Shown here piece after piece: positions 32,078 through 43,560 of a stretch of 64,000 nt of DNA. The stretch's first letter is position 1; every line of letters starts with the position of its first letter. Location of the stretch: positions 310,001-374,000 of the forward strand of contig WHUZ01000061.1 of NCBI GenBank assembly GCA_015179045.1, given 5' to 3'. The position numbers and the translations under genes are program-made. This DNA is from Kalaharituber pfeilii. Taxonomy: Eukaryota; Ascomycota; Pezizomycetes; Pezizales; Pezizaceae. The notes under the pieces are model-generated. The model saw only the letters and a list, made by a program, of their open reading frames with translations, made no database searches and was not told the origin of the DNA.

Positions 32078-32390
32078 AATGAATCCAACAGGCCAGGCCA
32101 ACCAGGCCAGTCCAGGCCATTCAGGCAGGTTCGAGCCAATTAAACGAATCACTGCATAGCTATCCAGGTGAATTCTCGCCATAGCCCGTTGGGCGGAATG
32201 CGAGTATTGATATAAAAAAAAAAAAAATATCCAGGTGAATTGAGGCCAGCGTTTGCGAAATTTTTTTCGAGTATTTAAATGAGTAGAATCTCGTGTATTT
32301 CTAGAATTTTAAACAGCAGCGGTCTACAACTTTACCCAAGTATGTATCACACTTTATATTAAAGTATATATGTAGCATTCCGCCTTTGTA
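32078..32390. mobile_element. Truncated second copy of the GGCC hAT element
   Basis: The end TCAATGAATCCAACAGGCC at 32078 matches the element at 24654. Downstream, the AATTAAACGAATCACT block, CCAGGTGAATTGAGGCCAGC and GTCTACAACTTT...TATGTATCACACTTT match its interior (25010-25140) in reverse order. The far terminus is missing and the copy abuts the broken end of the NACHT gene. Confidence 0.8.
32175..32227 (+). mobile_element. Nano-retroposon, tail-A family
   Basis: A 53-bp insertion: full tail-A hairpin, linker and about 13 A. Duplicated target TATCCAGGTGAATT (32161-32174 and 32228-32241). The uninterrupted target is visible in the other hAT copy at about 25108-25121, in inverted orientation. 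Confidence 0.95.
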
Positions 32391-34418
32391 CGTTGTTTGT
32401 ACTGTAGATGCGGACAACAATCCTTTCGTAACTATGAGAATTGCGCGGGTTCTTAGTTATTGAATCGGTGAGTAAAATTGAGGCTGAACTTTAATACTTA
32501 CGCTTTTTCTAGGCCTATAGGTAATGTTTCAGGACGAAGCTCCTGTTCCAGCTGAGCTCTGCTCCCTTGGTCATGTAAATTCTTCAACACTAATGCACAA
32601 TATAACAACATTCCTAAAATGTCATTAGTGGAATTGTTCTCGATTTAAGAATGAAGGGGAGACATGACGTACCCTGTGCTCGCTCAAGTACCTTAGCGAT
32701 AATATTATCTGTTTCTGCATCAGATAGCCGGAATCTTTTTTGAATCTTGGCTGTCCATATAGTTGTATATTGCCGAATATCGTCATCATTGGGCTTTAAC
32801 TGAATCTTCACAATACTTGAAAGCCGCCTGCGAATGTCTGGCTCATTAGTGCTAATGAAGAGTAACCGTATTGTTCCAGGCACCTGTTGATTAATTGCTT
32901 CACTTATGCTTTGCAGGGTTGAGATGATCTTTCTTCTTTCTGTCTTCTCACATTCGTCCAGGCCATCAATAATAACATATGATGTCTTTGAATCCTTCAT
33001 GGCAACCTCGAGTAATTCCACTAACAGATTTGAAGCTTTTAGAGTTATCTCTCCACTATCAGCCATCTTTTCCCATAGTAGTGAAATAATTCCCTCGTTG
33101 TGCTTGATAAGTTGTGACAAGATGCCACGACCAACAGCGTTAAAATTGTCCTTGTTCTCAGTGCGGTATCGACAGTAGAAGTATGCAACAGCTACCGGTA
33201 TAGCACCAGCAGATGGCGTGCTTTGTCCAATTTTCTCTAGATATTGAACAATGACAGAGGTGAGGATTGTTTTGCCTGTTAAATATGTGACTAGTATCAG
33301 CAATAGTCCTAAACGTGAGACCCAAGACCTCAAAGAGATTGTTACCGGCCCCTGGTATTCCAAAAAGCCAAAGCTCCGTATTTGTGAAGTTAGAACTATC
33401 GAGCCAGCACTTCATGTGCCTATCGTTCAGAATCCAAGACCCAGTCCCAGGATATTCTTTTCGTAGAGATTCAAAATGTTCTTGGTCACTTTTGCTATCG
33501 GCAGCAGCAAGCCAGTTGGTGATCTCTACCTTACGCCTCCTGCTATCCTCTTTCTCGGCTCGGTCAAACGCCCGTTTGGCTAATTCTCGGGCCACTTTGG
33601 CCTCTTCAAATTCAATCAAGCTTGCCTGACCCTCCACCAATCCTTTGTGTCGGCTGAGCTTCGCTCGTATTTGCTCAAGAGGCATCGCTAGATCCTTCCA
33701 TGCAGCTCTAAAGATGAGAGTCCATGCTGGAGAGGGTTGTCAGCACATTGTCTAAAACCCTCTTTGGCTGCATAGAGAAATACTTGCCTGGTCGTTGCAC
33801 AAGCTTCAATACCCGACCATGAACTCTAAGATATCTTGGTACACAAGGCCTAACACGGTTCGCATGTAACTGTTGCCAAGGAAGAGTGAATGATATTGCT
33901 GAAATTGCGGAAGACACTCCCCGAGATGTTCGTATTCGTCCAAAATAATGTCAAAACAATTGAGGTATTTACTTGTCACCTACGTTGAAGGGAGTCACTG
34001 AGCCTCGTCTGCTAACACAGAGCGATGAGCGCAACAAGGCCTACCTGGAGTAAAAATTTCATGGGTCCCTGATGAACAAATATAGAGCTCAGCATGCAGG
34101 CTGCGCATATGGCAAGTAAGGTGGACCAACCCATATGAAAGCAAGAAAATTTGTCACGTTAAGAAATACTTCAATGATTTTACCATATTGTTGCATCACA
34201 TCTATGAATGGCCGAATTCGGTTGATATTTCGCATATTCCGCATTATCACCTGTTCTGTTTGGATATCACCAATGCAACGTTGGAGCGCTTCAAGTGCTG
34301 TGTTCGCGAAGCCTTGACCCTGCACGGGTGAAAGACTATTCTGGAAGTTTGACAGCGTGTCTCGAAATAATCTGCTGTCGAACGAAATCGTGTTCCTGGC
34401 TTGAGATTGACCAGACAT
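32385..34418 (-). pseudogene. NACHT-domain NLR-like gene, frameshifted and 3'-truncated
   Basis: Minus-strand gene, inferred exons: 34131-34418, 34045-34068 (24-nt microexon, GPMKFLLQ), 33784-33979, 33346-33707, 32673-33275, 32502-32613 and 32431-~32385. The N-terminal region has DIILDEYEHLGECLPQFQQY, as in fungal STAND proteins. The P-loop GIPGAG|KT is split by the 33276-33345 intron (exon after it reads KTILTS). Walker B is YVIIDGLDECE. A one-base deletion near 33820 shifts the frame between ILEF and HGRVLKLVQRPG. The last exon (YERIVVRIYSTNN) stops at a hAT copy, so no C-terminal repeat domain remains. NACHT NTPases of this type act in non-self recognition and programmed cell death in fungi; this copy is broken. 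Confidence 0.8.
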
Positions 34419-34699
34419 CGCCGAAAATGTGAGAAGTGCCCGGGATATTTTTTTGCTGTATTTGATGATATCGATTCTGGTCCTTATAGAAAACTAGTTG
34501 AATTCTGTCGAAGCCCGTTCGTTCCTTTGAGCCGATCTAAATCCTCAGGCGGGGTAGAAAGCGGCTGATTGCTGTATACTGAGCAGACCTTTAACCATGC
34601 AGATTACAGGGTTCTGGATTGGGTCCACGCGGAGCGAGGCTAGGATTATGTACTCAGCACCGTTAGAGTTGTCATCCGTTATGGTTGCGGACATCTGTA

Positions 34700-35029
34700 C
34701 GCGGAGCAGGTGTGGGGAGGTGCAAACGGGGGAGGTGCAAACGGCGGAGGTGCAAACGGGGGAGCATCTCGCGTTCCGGTGCAGTCACCAAGAGAATCGT
34801 CCAGAAGGATTTAGAGAATGGAAGGACATGGTAAAGAACTGGAAGAGAACGGCAGAGAACGGGCAGGAGTACGATGTGTTGGAGATTGTCTTTTCCGGGG
34901 ATAAGGTTCTAGAAGGCAGGGGGGCGGGGGATGATGGCGAGGTGAGGTCATTTATGTAAAATTTTCTTTCAGCCTGTCTCCGGGCTGTGAGGGACCTGCC
35001 ATGGCTTAGCGCTGCAAGCGGGGTTACGC
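34700..35029 (+). mobile_element. LINE-B 3' fragment
   Basis: Codes for GEVQT in three tandem copies (GAGGTGCAAACGG triplicated), then EHLAFRC (zinc knuckle end), REWKDMVKNWKRTAENGQEY and a 3' UTR with CTCCGGGCTGTGAGGGAC. It ends in the tail-B hairpin (CCTGCCATGG...GCGGGGTTACG), where a TRIM-like element starts. The A-tail is missing. Confidence 0.75.
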
Positions 35030-35498
35030 TGTTTGGCGTAGAGCGCGTAGCGAAGCGGAGCGATTCACAGGCATAATGAGAAAACGATAGGTTTCAGAGT
35101 AATATTGAACTAGAACACCACTTGTGTCTTGATTCTTCAACTGTGCTATTGCCTGTCCTTAAATAGACTGAGCGCATCATACATGACTAGGCGAGCAAAT
35201 AAAGGAATGGCAGTCCCTTATCAATACCAATAAACGTAATAAATGAACATGCAAAGTAGTACAGATGCAAGATAATAATATATACTAAAGCATGTATGCA
35301 TATTAGCTTCATAAACTAAGTACCAGGCATAAAGATCATACAATCAACAATGATACATGCTTCCTTAGCACAACTCTATTCAGAAGACAAAGAATCCTCT
35401 GCGAAGCCTAATAGATAATCAATCTAGTCTAGTAGCAGTAGTCTTAATAAGAGTTCAGGGTAAGTGTTTCTCTTGTTAGGTAAGTCTCAGCTGTAATA
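35030..35498 (+). repeat. 5' LTR of TRIM-like element
   Basis: Starts TGTTTGGCG and ends CTGTAATA; diverged from the second copy by substitutions and small indels. Confidence 0.7.
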
Positions 35499-35847
35499 GT
35501 ATACATATATGTATTTACTAACTATCTACTCTATAATTGCAGTAAATTTGTAATAACTTTATTTAAGTATTAAGTAACTTTTTTTTAATTATTAAATAAC
35601 ATACTTTAATTGTTTTAAACATTAAATAATTCTTTTTAGTTATTAAATAACTTTTTAAAATATTAGATAACTTTTATTAAATAGTAACTTTTTTTAAGTA
35701 TTAAATAACTTTTTTAATTATCATTAACTACTAAAATACTATATTTAGTACTAGTTTTATATATATTAAATATATTAAGTAAGTATTTACTATAAATAAT
35801 AAAAGTTTTTATTTAATTAAAAATACTAGCTACTAAATATATATAAC

Positions 35848-35981
35848 CGGAGTCGCTACGGAGGTGTATATACTGCGGGCCGGAGTGGCTACGGAGGTGT
35901 ATATACTGCGGGCCGGAGTGGCTACGGAGGCGTGTATGCTGCGGGCCGAAATGGCTACGGAGGTGTATATACGGCGGGCCG
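35848..35981 (+). repeat. 33-bp tandem repeat, four units
   Basis: Units start CCGGAGTGGCTACGGAGG and end TACTGCGGG. They are open in several frames in both strands because 33 is divisible by 3; I see no reason to call this coding. Confidence 0.85.
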
Positions 35982-35991
35982 GAAGGGCAGC

Positions 35992-36494
35992 TGTTTTGCG
36001 TGGAGCGCGCAGCGGAGCGGAGCGATTCACGGGCGTAATGAGGAAACGATAGGTTTCAGAGTAATAGAGAACTTAGAACACCGCTTGTGTCTTGATTCTT
36101 TTAACTATGCTATTGCCTGTGCTTAAATAGACTGAGCGCATCATACATGACTAGGCAAGTGAATAAACAAAGGACTGACAATGTGGCAATTCCTCATCAA
36201 TGCCAATACCTGTATTAACAGGTAAACATAACAGAAACATGCAAGAAGTAGTACAAACGCAAGATAATAACATGTACTAGTGCATGTGCGCATATTAGCC
36301 TCATAAACCGAGTGCCAGGTACAAAGACCTTACAATCAACAATGACACACAATTCCTTAGCACTATCCTATTCGGAAGACAAAGAACCTTCTGCCAAGCC
36401 TAACAGGTGATCAGTCCGCTCTAGCAGCATTGGTCTTATGAACAGTTCAGGGTAGTGTTCCCCTTGTCGGGTAAGTCTCACCTTAGCCGTAACA
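35992..36494 (+). repeat. 3' LTR of TRIM-like element
   Basis: Starts TGTTTTGCG and ends CCGTAACA, giving TG..CA ends. Confidence 0.7.
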
Positions 36495-36773
36495 CTACAT
36501 CATATTATCATATATTGTACACGTATGTGTATCCACCGGGATAACTCGGGACAGGTAGTTCCTTGTACGGTAAGCGGATCGCCAGTGGCGTGCGCTAATA
36601 TCAAAACCTCTCGGGACAGACAACTTTCTGCCTGTACGCACACTGGCCGTTTTTCCCACTTATGATCGCCTGGTCTCAGCCTGGGCCTCAGCTTGAGTCC
36701 GAGCTGGCCATGGAATTGCCCCAAGATACCGGTAGCCTCTGCTTGTCTGAGAGTGCTTTCACTTGATCTGCCA

Positions 36774-37466
36774 GGAGAAACCCTTTTTTTTCCCCTGTTT
36801 TCATGACGCCACTGAGATTTTTCCCCTGTTCAAGTTTCGGATGATCAACTAATACTATATTATTTAGTCTATTCATAACATTGTACGCCAATGCAATAAA
36901 TCCTTAATTCTACTCATTTATAGTGAAATATGCAACCATTGAACCTTCAATATAGTTGCATATTCAATATATAATTTCTAGTCACATATTTTTTTTCAAG
37001 TTCGCCATAAAATATGCTATCAGAATATTATATTGAACTTTAATAATGCAATTAAGAAATAAGAACTTTATTTAATCCATTTTAATATTGTAGTTCTATG
37101 TAATATTCTCGTATTATGAACTTGAAATAAAATATGCAACTAGAATGTATAATATATAACCAGAATATATATAAAATATGCAACTAGAATGTATAATATA
37201 TAACCAGAATATATATAAAATATGCAACTAGATATATACAATATATGCGACAACATATATTGTATTATAGTTCAATATGCGACTACATTGAAGTTCAAAG
37301 GTCGCATATTGAACTAGAATCAATGCCTTATTGCATTGAAATGTCATGATATGTAATATTATGAATAGACTAAATATAATAGTATTAGTTGATCATCCGA
37401 AACTTGAACAGGGGAAAAATCTCAGTGGCGTCATGAAAACAGGGGGAAAAAAAAGGTTTTCTGGTT
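36774..37466. mobile_element. AT-rich foldback element
   Basis: Arms at about 36774-36895 and 37325-37466 are inverted copies: TTTTTTTTCCCCTGTTTTCA, GACGCCACTGAGATTTTTCC, CTGTTCAAGTTTCGGATGAT, CAACTAATACTATA, TTTAGTCTATTCATAA. The interior is very AT-rich, with a 43-bp tandem repeat at about 37128-37240 (ATGCAACTAGAATGTATAAT unit). No coding capacity. The target duplication was not resolved. Confidence 0.7.
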
Positions 37467-37524
37467 TGACTTGTCGGCTGCGGAAAAGGACGATACTGAT
37501 GCGTGCGTAGGTGGCTGTGACACC
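37467..37524 (-). repeat. Fragment of the Gypsy LTR start
   Basis: The reverse complement matches the first ~60 bp of the LTR at 4150 (TGTCACAGCC..CCTACGCACGCATC, then TCCTTTTCCGCAGCCGACAA). It directly adjoins the foldback arm, so the foldback was inserted in, or formed together with, an LTR of this family. Confidence 0.65.
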
Positions 37525-39846
37525 TACATATTGTCAGTTAAATAGTACTAACGTCTATGCTCTTATAGCTGCTGTCACTCACTAATGGCCATAGTATATG
37601 GTGGCATATGCTATAGGGGGGTAGGATACTTCAAGTTCTATTCGCAAGCCTAAAAGTAAGCAATTGCAGCCATCATAGCTGTACCAATTTATACTTAGTT
37701 ATAATAAATAGAAGATACAGAGGCTGAACATACTGTTATATACCCTACAGCTGCTTACAAGGTTGATATAGGGCTATCTGTACCCTTAGACCCTCCTAGT
37801 TTACCAGTTGAAGATGATATACTCATTTCCAGCTGATATCTCTAAGAGTATGAGACATGCAGTCAAGCGGACCCCCCTAGCAAAAACCCTTACAGCTCAA
37901 CCAAAATTGCACGAGAATGAATTCTGAGAAAGGATTTGGATTTTCTGATGTTTACTTATGTAACCCACTATTTTTCCTTAATTTTTTTTGCTCTTTTAAT
38001 AATCATTTTATGATTATTGAATAGTACTGACAGGTGATTCAAGGGGTGCTCAGATACATGTCTCACGATCTACAACAGCCGCTGTCTCACATGAGCTGCA
38101 GCTCCCTCTGTGTTGATATGCATACTCCCTAATAGCAATACTTTCGAACTGGTTTGCTGCTGCCTAACCTCAGATTTGCTTCCTAAACCGAATTGCCCTT
38201 CCCAGCTGTAACATATGCCCTCAATAGCTGGCCACTCACAACCCCTGGGCCCAGATATGCCCCTCAAACCGGCTCACTGCTCACAATCCCCGCCCCCAGA
38301 TATACCCTCAGGCCCGAATATACCCTCCAAACCAGTTCACCACCGCTCTCAACACTCTAAGTTAAAGTCAAATTCAGTTGCTGAAGTACTGGCAGTTGTG
38401 TAGGCGGCCAGTGGAGCGCGCGAAAATACGAAAAATGCACGCGCATACGAAATGCGCTTATGCGATGCAAGCGATATGTGAGCCGACGCTGGCAGGCGGC
38501 TGTTATGAGTTCACCGCGACTGTAGTATGGAGCTGGTGGGAGCGCGCGAAAAATGTGAAAAATGCAAGCGCATACGAAATGCGCATATACGACGCAAGCA
38601 GCAAGCGATATGCGAGCCGACGCAGGTAGGCGGCATCGCAATCGCACAAATGAGTGCTATATGAGCTACGCAGAAGACTAGCGAGGATCACTACTGAAGT
38701 GTCTTTTTGGCCTGGCAGACAGTAACTCTCTGCGTTTACCACCTCCATTACAAACTCTGAGTCAAGGTTGGAAAAAACTATCATTTGGATGAGTCCTGGA
38801 TCGAAATTATCTCATTGCTCGACTACGACAGTTGGAGGGTCAGAAAAATGTGAATGATTGTCATATTGACCTTGATTCGGACTCTAATAACTCTTCTGAG
38901 TCTTCTGTAGATGGTCTGAACTAAAGTACTCCAACAGATAGGCTTACTACTAATATACTAGAAGTTAAGAGGGGGGGGTCAACTACTAGTGGGAAAGGAG
39001 GAAAACGGCAGGCTAGAGGGCAAGGGAGTGGTAAAAGGGGACGAACTAGGGCTGCAAAAGATACAGACAATAAGATAGTAGTAAAGTCAACAGCATTATC
39101 TGGAGCTACTGACTCTCAGCCACCACCACCCCCTCCTTCGACACTTGAGGAAATAATTCAGCAAATGCAGCAGCTGCAGCAGCTAGTTTCAGGCCTCGCG
39201 AATAGAGCTGTAAGTTATTCTAGCCTATATTGCATATGCTATCATATACTATAGCCATTAATGACTAACCCTTACTATAGGAAAGATAGATATAGACCTA
39301 TTGATAGATAATATGCAGGAGGTTGAGGAGGGGGGTGGTAATTTAATATTATTAATGCATATATTGATATAGCAACTGAACTATTGTTGACAGAATTAAT
39401 ACAATATGCTAGAATTATAGTATCAGCTATGCTGTACATATAACTGTTTACTGTAAGCTGCTAGCATGTCTGTTGCACGAGATATAGCCAAATGTAGTAT
39501 CTCCAGCAGGCGTGCCAAGAACGTCATATCCCGGTCGACGATCGTATCCCGATATAAAACAGTAGACCAAGAGCTGATGCATGACCTAAAATCTGAACCG
39601 AATAGAAGGCACTGGTTTCTTTTTCCCTATGTCGATTTTCTTTTTGCTATCTGGAACAAAGGGGATTTTAATTGTCGGGAATATTTGTCCGCAAGAAAAT
39701 GAATTGAAGCAAGTGTTAAAAAATTTTTAGAAGACCGCCATAATATTATTACTTCTCAAAATTTTATTTCCCAGTATATTGGATCACTTTCTGGTAGAAA
39801 GAAAATGACGTCCAAAAAAATCACATCATCAATTGACTTCAAAGTA
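37525..39846. other. Unassigned DNA with coding-like relics
   Basis: It holds a GC-rich direct repeat (about 38408-38497 and 38532-38633, core GCATACGAAATGCGC and CGATATGYGAGCCGACGC). There is a Lys/Gly- and Pro/Gln-rich coding-like stretch (about 38960-39210, ending QQMQQLQQLVSGLANRA). A frame at 39466-39702 continues past one stop as KKFLEDRHNIITSQNFISQY up to the pogo-like MITE at 39847. I recognise no family; the last two may be remains of one gene. Confidence 0.35.
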
Positions 39847-40285
39847 CAGTTTTCCCTTGCTATACCGGACCTCGTTGTACCGGAAACCTTGGTTACCGGA
39901 TGCTCTCAGGTTGCTGCATCCCGCTCCCATACAAAACCCTCTTGCTATACCGGACGCACTAAGAATACCGGACCGGACAGGAATTGCCAGGCACTTATGC
40001 ATACCCCCCTGTCTCCAAACAAATAATATTTGCTATACCGGATACACCCACACTGATACGTCCAATCTTGGCTACCCCACATTGCATTCACCTTGCAGAT
40101 GCTTACTAAACTTAACATTACATAATTAAATTAAGGCTGTCATTGTCGATCCACTTCCCAATTACATTATTTTTGCTGCCCATCCCTATTCTATTCTGCC
40201 AAGCATTTTATTCTATAACGGAACCTTGCTATACTGGAGGAAAAAAGGCCGGATTTTATGGATCCGGTATAGCAAGGGAAAACTG
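39847..40285. mobile_element. pogo/Fot1-like MITE, second copy
   Basis: A 439-bp element with ends CAGTTTTCCCTTGCTATACC(GGA) and the inverted copy, flanked by TA (39845-39846 and 40286-40287). It shares CCCCCCTGTCTCCA and AAATAATATTTGCTATACCG with the element at 26174, so the two are related. Confidence 0.85.
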
Positions 40286-40642
40286 TATATAGAGAGGTCA
40301 AGGTACGTAAGAGAACCTATTCCGCGTTGTTAACCGACCGTTTTACAAACTGTTGCACCAAAAGGTAGAACTACCAGTGACCGTGGGTAGTACCGTCGGG
40401 ATAAGCATATACGATTATCCTGGCGTGCGGGGTTAGGTTGCTTCGCAAGCTGCTTATTACCAGTGCCTCGGGACCCGTGGAAGTGCGTCTGGCGTATGAT
40501 ACAGACTTGCCGCGCTCGCCTACCGTGCCAAACCGCCACGCCTTACGACATTTCGCGCAACCCGTGATCCGCGCCTGCGCAATTCGAAAGTTTCATAGCA
40601 GGATATGGAAGCAGCTCGGTAGGTATGAGGGCAACCATACGG

Positions 40643-40713
40643 TTTTATTTTTTTTTTTTTTTTTTTTCTCTCTTAATATCACATAACGGCCTGTTTGCCA
40701 TGGCCATGGCAGG
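40643..40713 (-). mobile_element. Nano-retroposon, tail-B variant
   Basis: A 71-bp insertion: T-rich, then ATATCACATAACGG and GCCATGGCCATGGCAGG. Flanked by GCAACCATACGG (40631-40642) and GCAACCGTATGG (40714-40725), a 12-bp duplication with two transition differences, so an older insertion. Confidence 0.8.
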
Positions 40714-41681
40714 GCAACCGTATGGGATCAACAGGTGCTGTGGTATGAAGGGTGCACACAAGGTCGTTGAATCAGCACTGCCGAGGAGGCAGGAAGATCA
40801 TCTCTTATTTTTTTTGGGGGGGGAGGGGTCGCTTACACGGATACAGGCTACCAGCCAGAGGCACGAAATAAGATGTGAATCGCGGGTCTTGCACGTGTGA
40901 ACTGATTGCGGGATCTGATTGCGGGAAAAACAAGAAGCCGGAAGCTGAGAGAGCTTGAGGGGGAGGGTGCAAGGACGTGAGGAGTTCGTTTTGGCGGTGT
41001 CGGAGGCCTGTGCAAGTGGGCACTGAAAGATCAACAGCGGAGAAGGACGGATGGGTATACGAAACCAGGATGGGTAGGCAGGTCGTGAGGGAGGAGCCTT
41101 CTTCAGCGCATGCTTACGTTAGCCGTCCCTCCGCAATCGCTATCGCATGCATACGAGTGCTCCGGGTATATTACTGCTGCGTAGCCACTTGGAGGTACTG
41201 CCAAGTCGTCGCTGGGCTGCTGTCAAGTGTCTCCACACTGCGAAAATAGACTACCCTATGACGAAATAACGTACACTTCGTTCCGAAGGTATACTGTAAT
41301 GGCAACCTCGTTACAAAAAAAAAAGCAGTTCTTGTTACTGATGACCTCGCGAACTCAGCGACACTAGCAGTTCGCGATAAGGCCTATTCAGGAACAGACT
41401 AGCCTTCAAATCACCTGAATTCTCCTGCTCAGGTGGGGCACTTACCTCTCGCCGCTTCACGCAGCTCATCTTACCATCGGTCATTCAAGTTCTCGTATAC
41501 GCCTTCCTATATATTCGTCGCTATACTAAGGCCCCTAGAATGCAAAGGATTCACACAGCCTCAATTACGGATAATTCCAAGCGGAAGCGTATAGAATACT
41601 CACAACCGGTGTTTAGTAAGTCTGTCCTTCGCTTCCTAGCGCTTGCCAAAAACGTGTTTCCAATCTGAATGCTAAGGATGG

Positions 41682-41713
<32 letters not shown>

Positions 41714-41746
41714 TTACTCGCATGCCGCCCTATGGTCTATGGCGAG
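41682..41746 (-). mobile_element. Nano-retroposon, tail-A family
   Basis: A 65-bp insertion; duplicated target TAAGGATGG (41673-41681 and 41747-41755). Confidence 0.9.
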
Positions 41747-42519
41747 TAAGGATGGCTTACAAATTGAGAAACATTTGCTGCAGGATATCACAAGGACAGA
41801 TTATGAGGAGAAATGTATTTTTCTAGTTGAATGCGTATTAGGACCTCCACTCATACTAGCTTATAAACATCAACTCCTCCAGAGTAGCACATAGGAATTA
41901 AAGGTGCTAAAATTATAGTTCCAGTGTATCACTGGCGGCACCACCAATGCCATTGTTTTGGGCGGGATTACCTCTCTTTAGCTCCAACAGTTGCAATACT
42001 AGTATACTCCAGGTACAGGCATACCCTCCGGTGAGGGGCAATATCCATATATCGGTTATATTCTTAAATTGAGAGACATTGTAAATACATGCAGGACGAA
42101 TACAGAAGCATGGGAAAAGCTCGTTCGGGGGCATGGGAAGTTAGAGAATATGATTGGAAAGGTAAAGGGGCTTAATATAGGGTAAATACACGGGACGACA
42201 TTGCAACAAGAGATGAATAAACAAGTGAGTAGGGTAGACAGAACTGTTAACAATCGGGAGACGGCTGCACAGGAATACCTCTCATCGATAAGTACCCAAA
42301 ATAAACGTAGATTAAGTCTCGTTACAAGCCCATATACAAACAAACGAACAAAAAAGAAAAAATAAAGCAAATGCTAGTACGAAAATACCGTTATTTTGCA
42401 CTTCGGATCGGACATTGTATGTTGATATCGAGGGTATGCTGATACCGGGTATGCTGATACCGGGTATGCTTAACATACCTTGTGGCCTACCCAATCAAGG
42501 GTGGGATGATACCTTCGGG

Positions 42520-43560
42520 ACAGTAGGACTTGGATCGGCTCCTCGATCCAGCAGGATTTTGACAATTTCTTTATGTCCCCTGGATACAGCTGCATCCAGG
42601 GCAGTTCCATACTCGCCACCCGCAGAGTTCACATCAGCGCCTCGATCCAGCAGGAGTGTGACAATTTCCTTACGTCCCCAATATGAAGCTGCAGCTGCAC
42701 CCAGGACAGTTCCATACTTGCCACCCGCAGAGTTCACATCAGCCCCTCGATCCAGCAGGAGTGTGACAATTTCCTTGTTTTCCATGTGTGCAGCTGCACC
42801 CAGGGCAGTTCCATACTCGCCACCCGCAGCGTTCACATCAGCGCCTCGATCCAGCAGGAGTGTGACAATTTCCTTGTTTTCCACATGTGCAGCTGCACCC
42901 AGGGCAGTTCCATACTCGCCACCCGCAGAGTTCACATCAGCCCCTCGATCCAGCAGGAGTGTGACAATTTCCTTGTTTTCCCCGTATGCAGCTGCACCCA
43001 GGGCAGATCCATGCTCGCCACCTGCAGAGTTCACATCAGCCCCTCGATCCACCAGGAGTGTGACAATTTCCTGATATCCCCAGCGAGCAGCTACACCCAG
43101 GGCAGTTCCATACTCGCCACCCGCAGAGTTCACATCCGCCCCTCGATCCAGCAGGAGTGTGACAATTTCCTTATATCCCCAATATGCAGCTGCACCCAAG
43201 GCAGTTCCATACTCGCCACCCGCACAGTTCACATCAGCCCCTCGATCTAGCAGGAGTGTGACAATTTCCGTATATTCCCAATATGCAGCTGCAGCTGCAC
43301 CCAGGGCAGTTCCATACTCGCCACCCGCAGAGTTCACATCAGCACCTCGGTCCAGCAGAAGTGTGACAATTTCCATAGATCCCCAATATGCAGCTACACT
43401 CAGGGCAGTTCTATACTCGCCATCCGCAGAGTTCACATCAGCCCCTCGATCCAGCAGGAGTGTGATAATTTCCTTATGTCCCCGATATGCAGCTGCACCT
43501 AGGGCAGTTCCATACTCGCCACCCGCAGAGTTCACATCAGCCCCTCGATCCAGCATTTGT
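42520..43560 (-). repeat. Ankyrin-repeat array of ~10 near-identical 99-bp units
   Basis: Each unit codes for 33 residues with core EIVTLLLDRGADVNSAGGEY and GTALGAAAYWG; two units carry two extra Ala codons. Units differ at few positions, mainly in the AYWGYK / HVENK / RWGYQ segment that forms the variable face of ankyrin repeats. The first and last units are degenerate caps. Confidence 0.95.

Larger units (their letters stand above)
35030..36494 (+). mobile_element. TRIM-like mini LTR retrotransposon
   Basis: Two direct repeats, 35030-35498 and 35992-36494 (469 and 503 bp). They share TGTTT.GCGT.GAGCGCG..GCGAAGCGGAGCG at the start, TGTGTCTTGATTCTT in the middle and GGTAAGTCTCA at the end; the second ends TAACA. 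The 493-bp interior has no gene: AT-rich DNA plus a 33-bp tandem array. A total of 1.47 kb with no coding capacity fits a terminal-repeat retrotransposon in miniature. Target duplication was not found. Confidence 0.7.
40288..42494. other. Intergenic with two nano-retroposons
   Basis: No supportable gene. Apart from the insertions at 40643 and 41682, a short iterated motif (GGGTATGCTGATACC, 2-3 copies) lies at about 42430-42470, just past the stop of the NACHT-ankyrin gene. Confidence 0.4.

Noticed and set aside
35848..35981. 33-bp repeat as a coding repeat protein (TSVATPARSIY)n
   Set aside because: It lies in the interior of a non-coding LTR-LTR element and is open in several frames on both strands.
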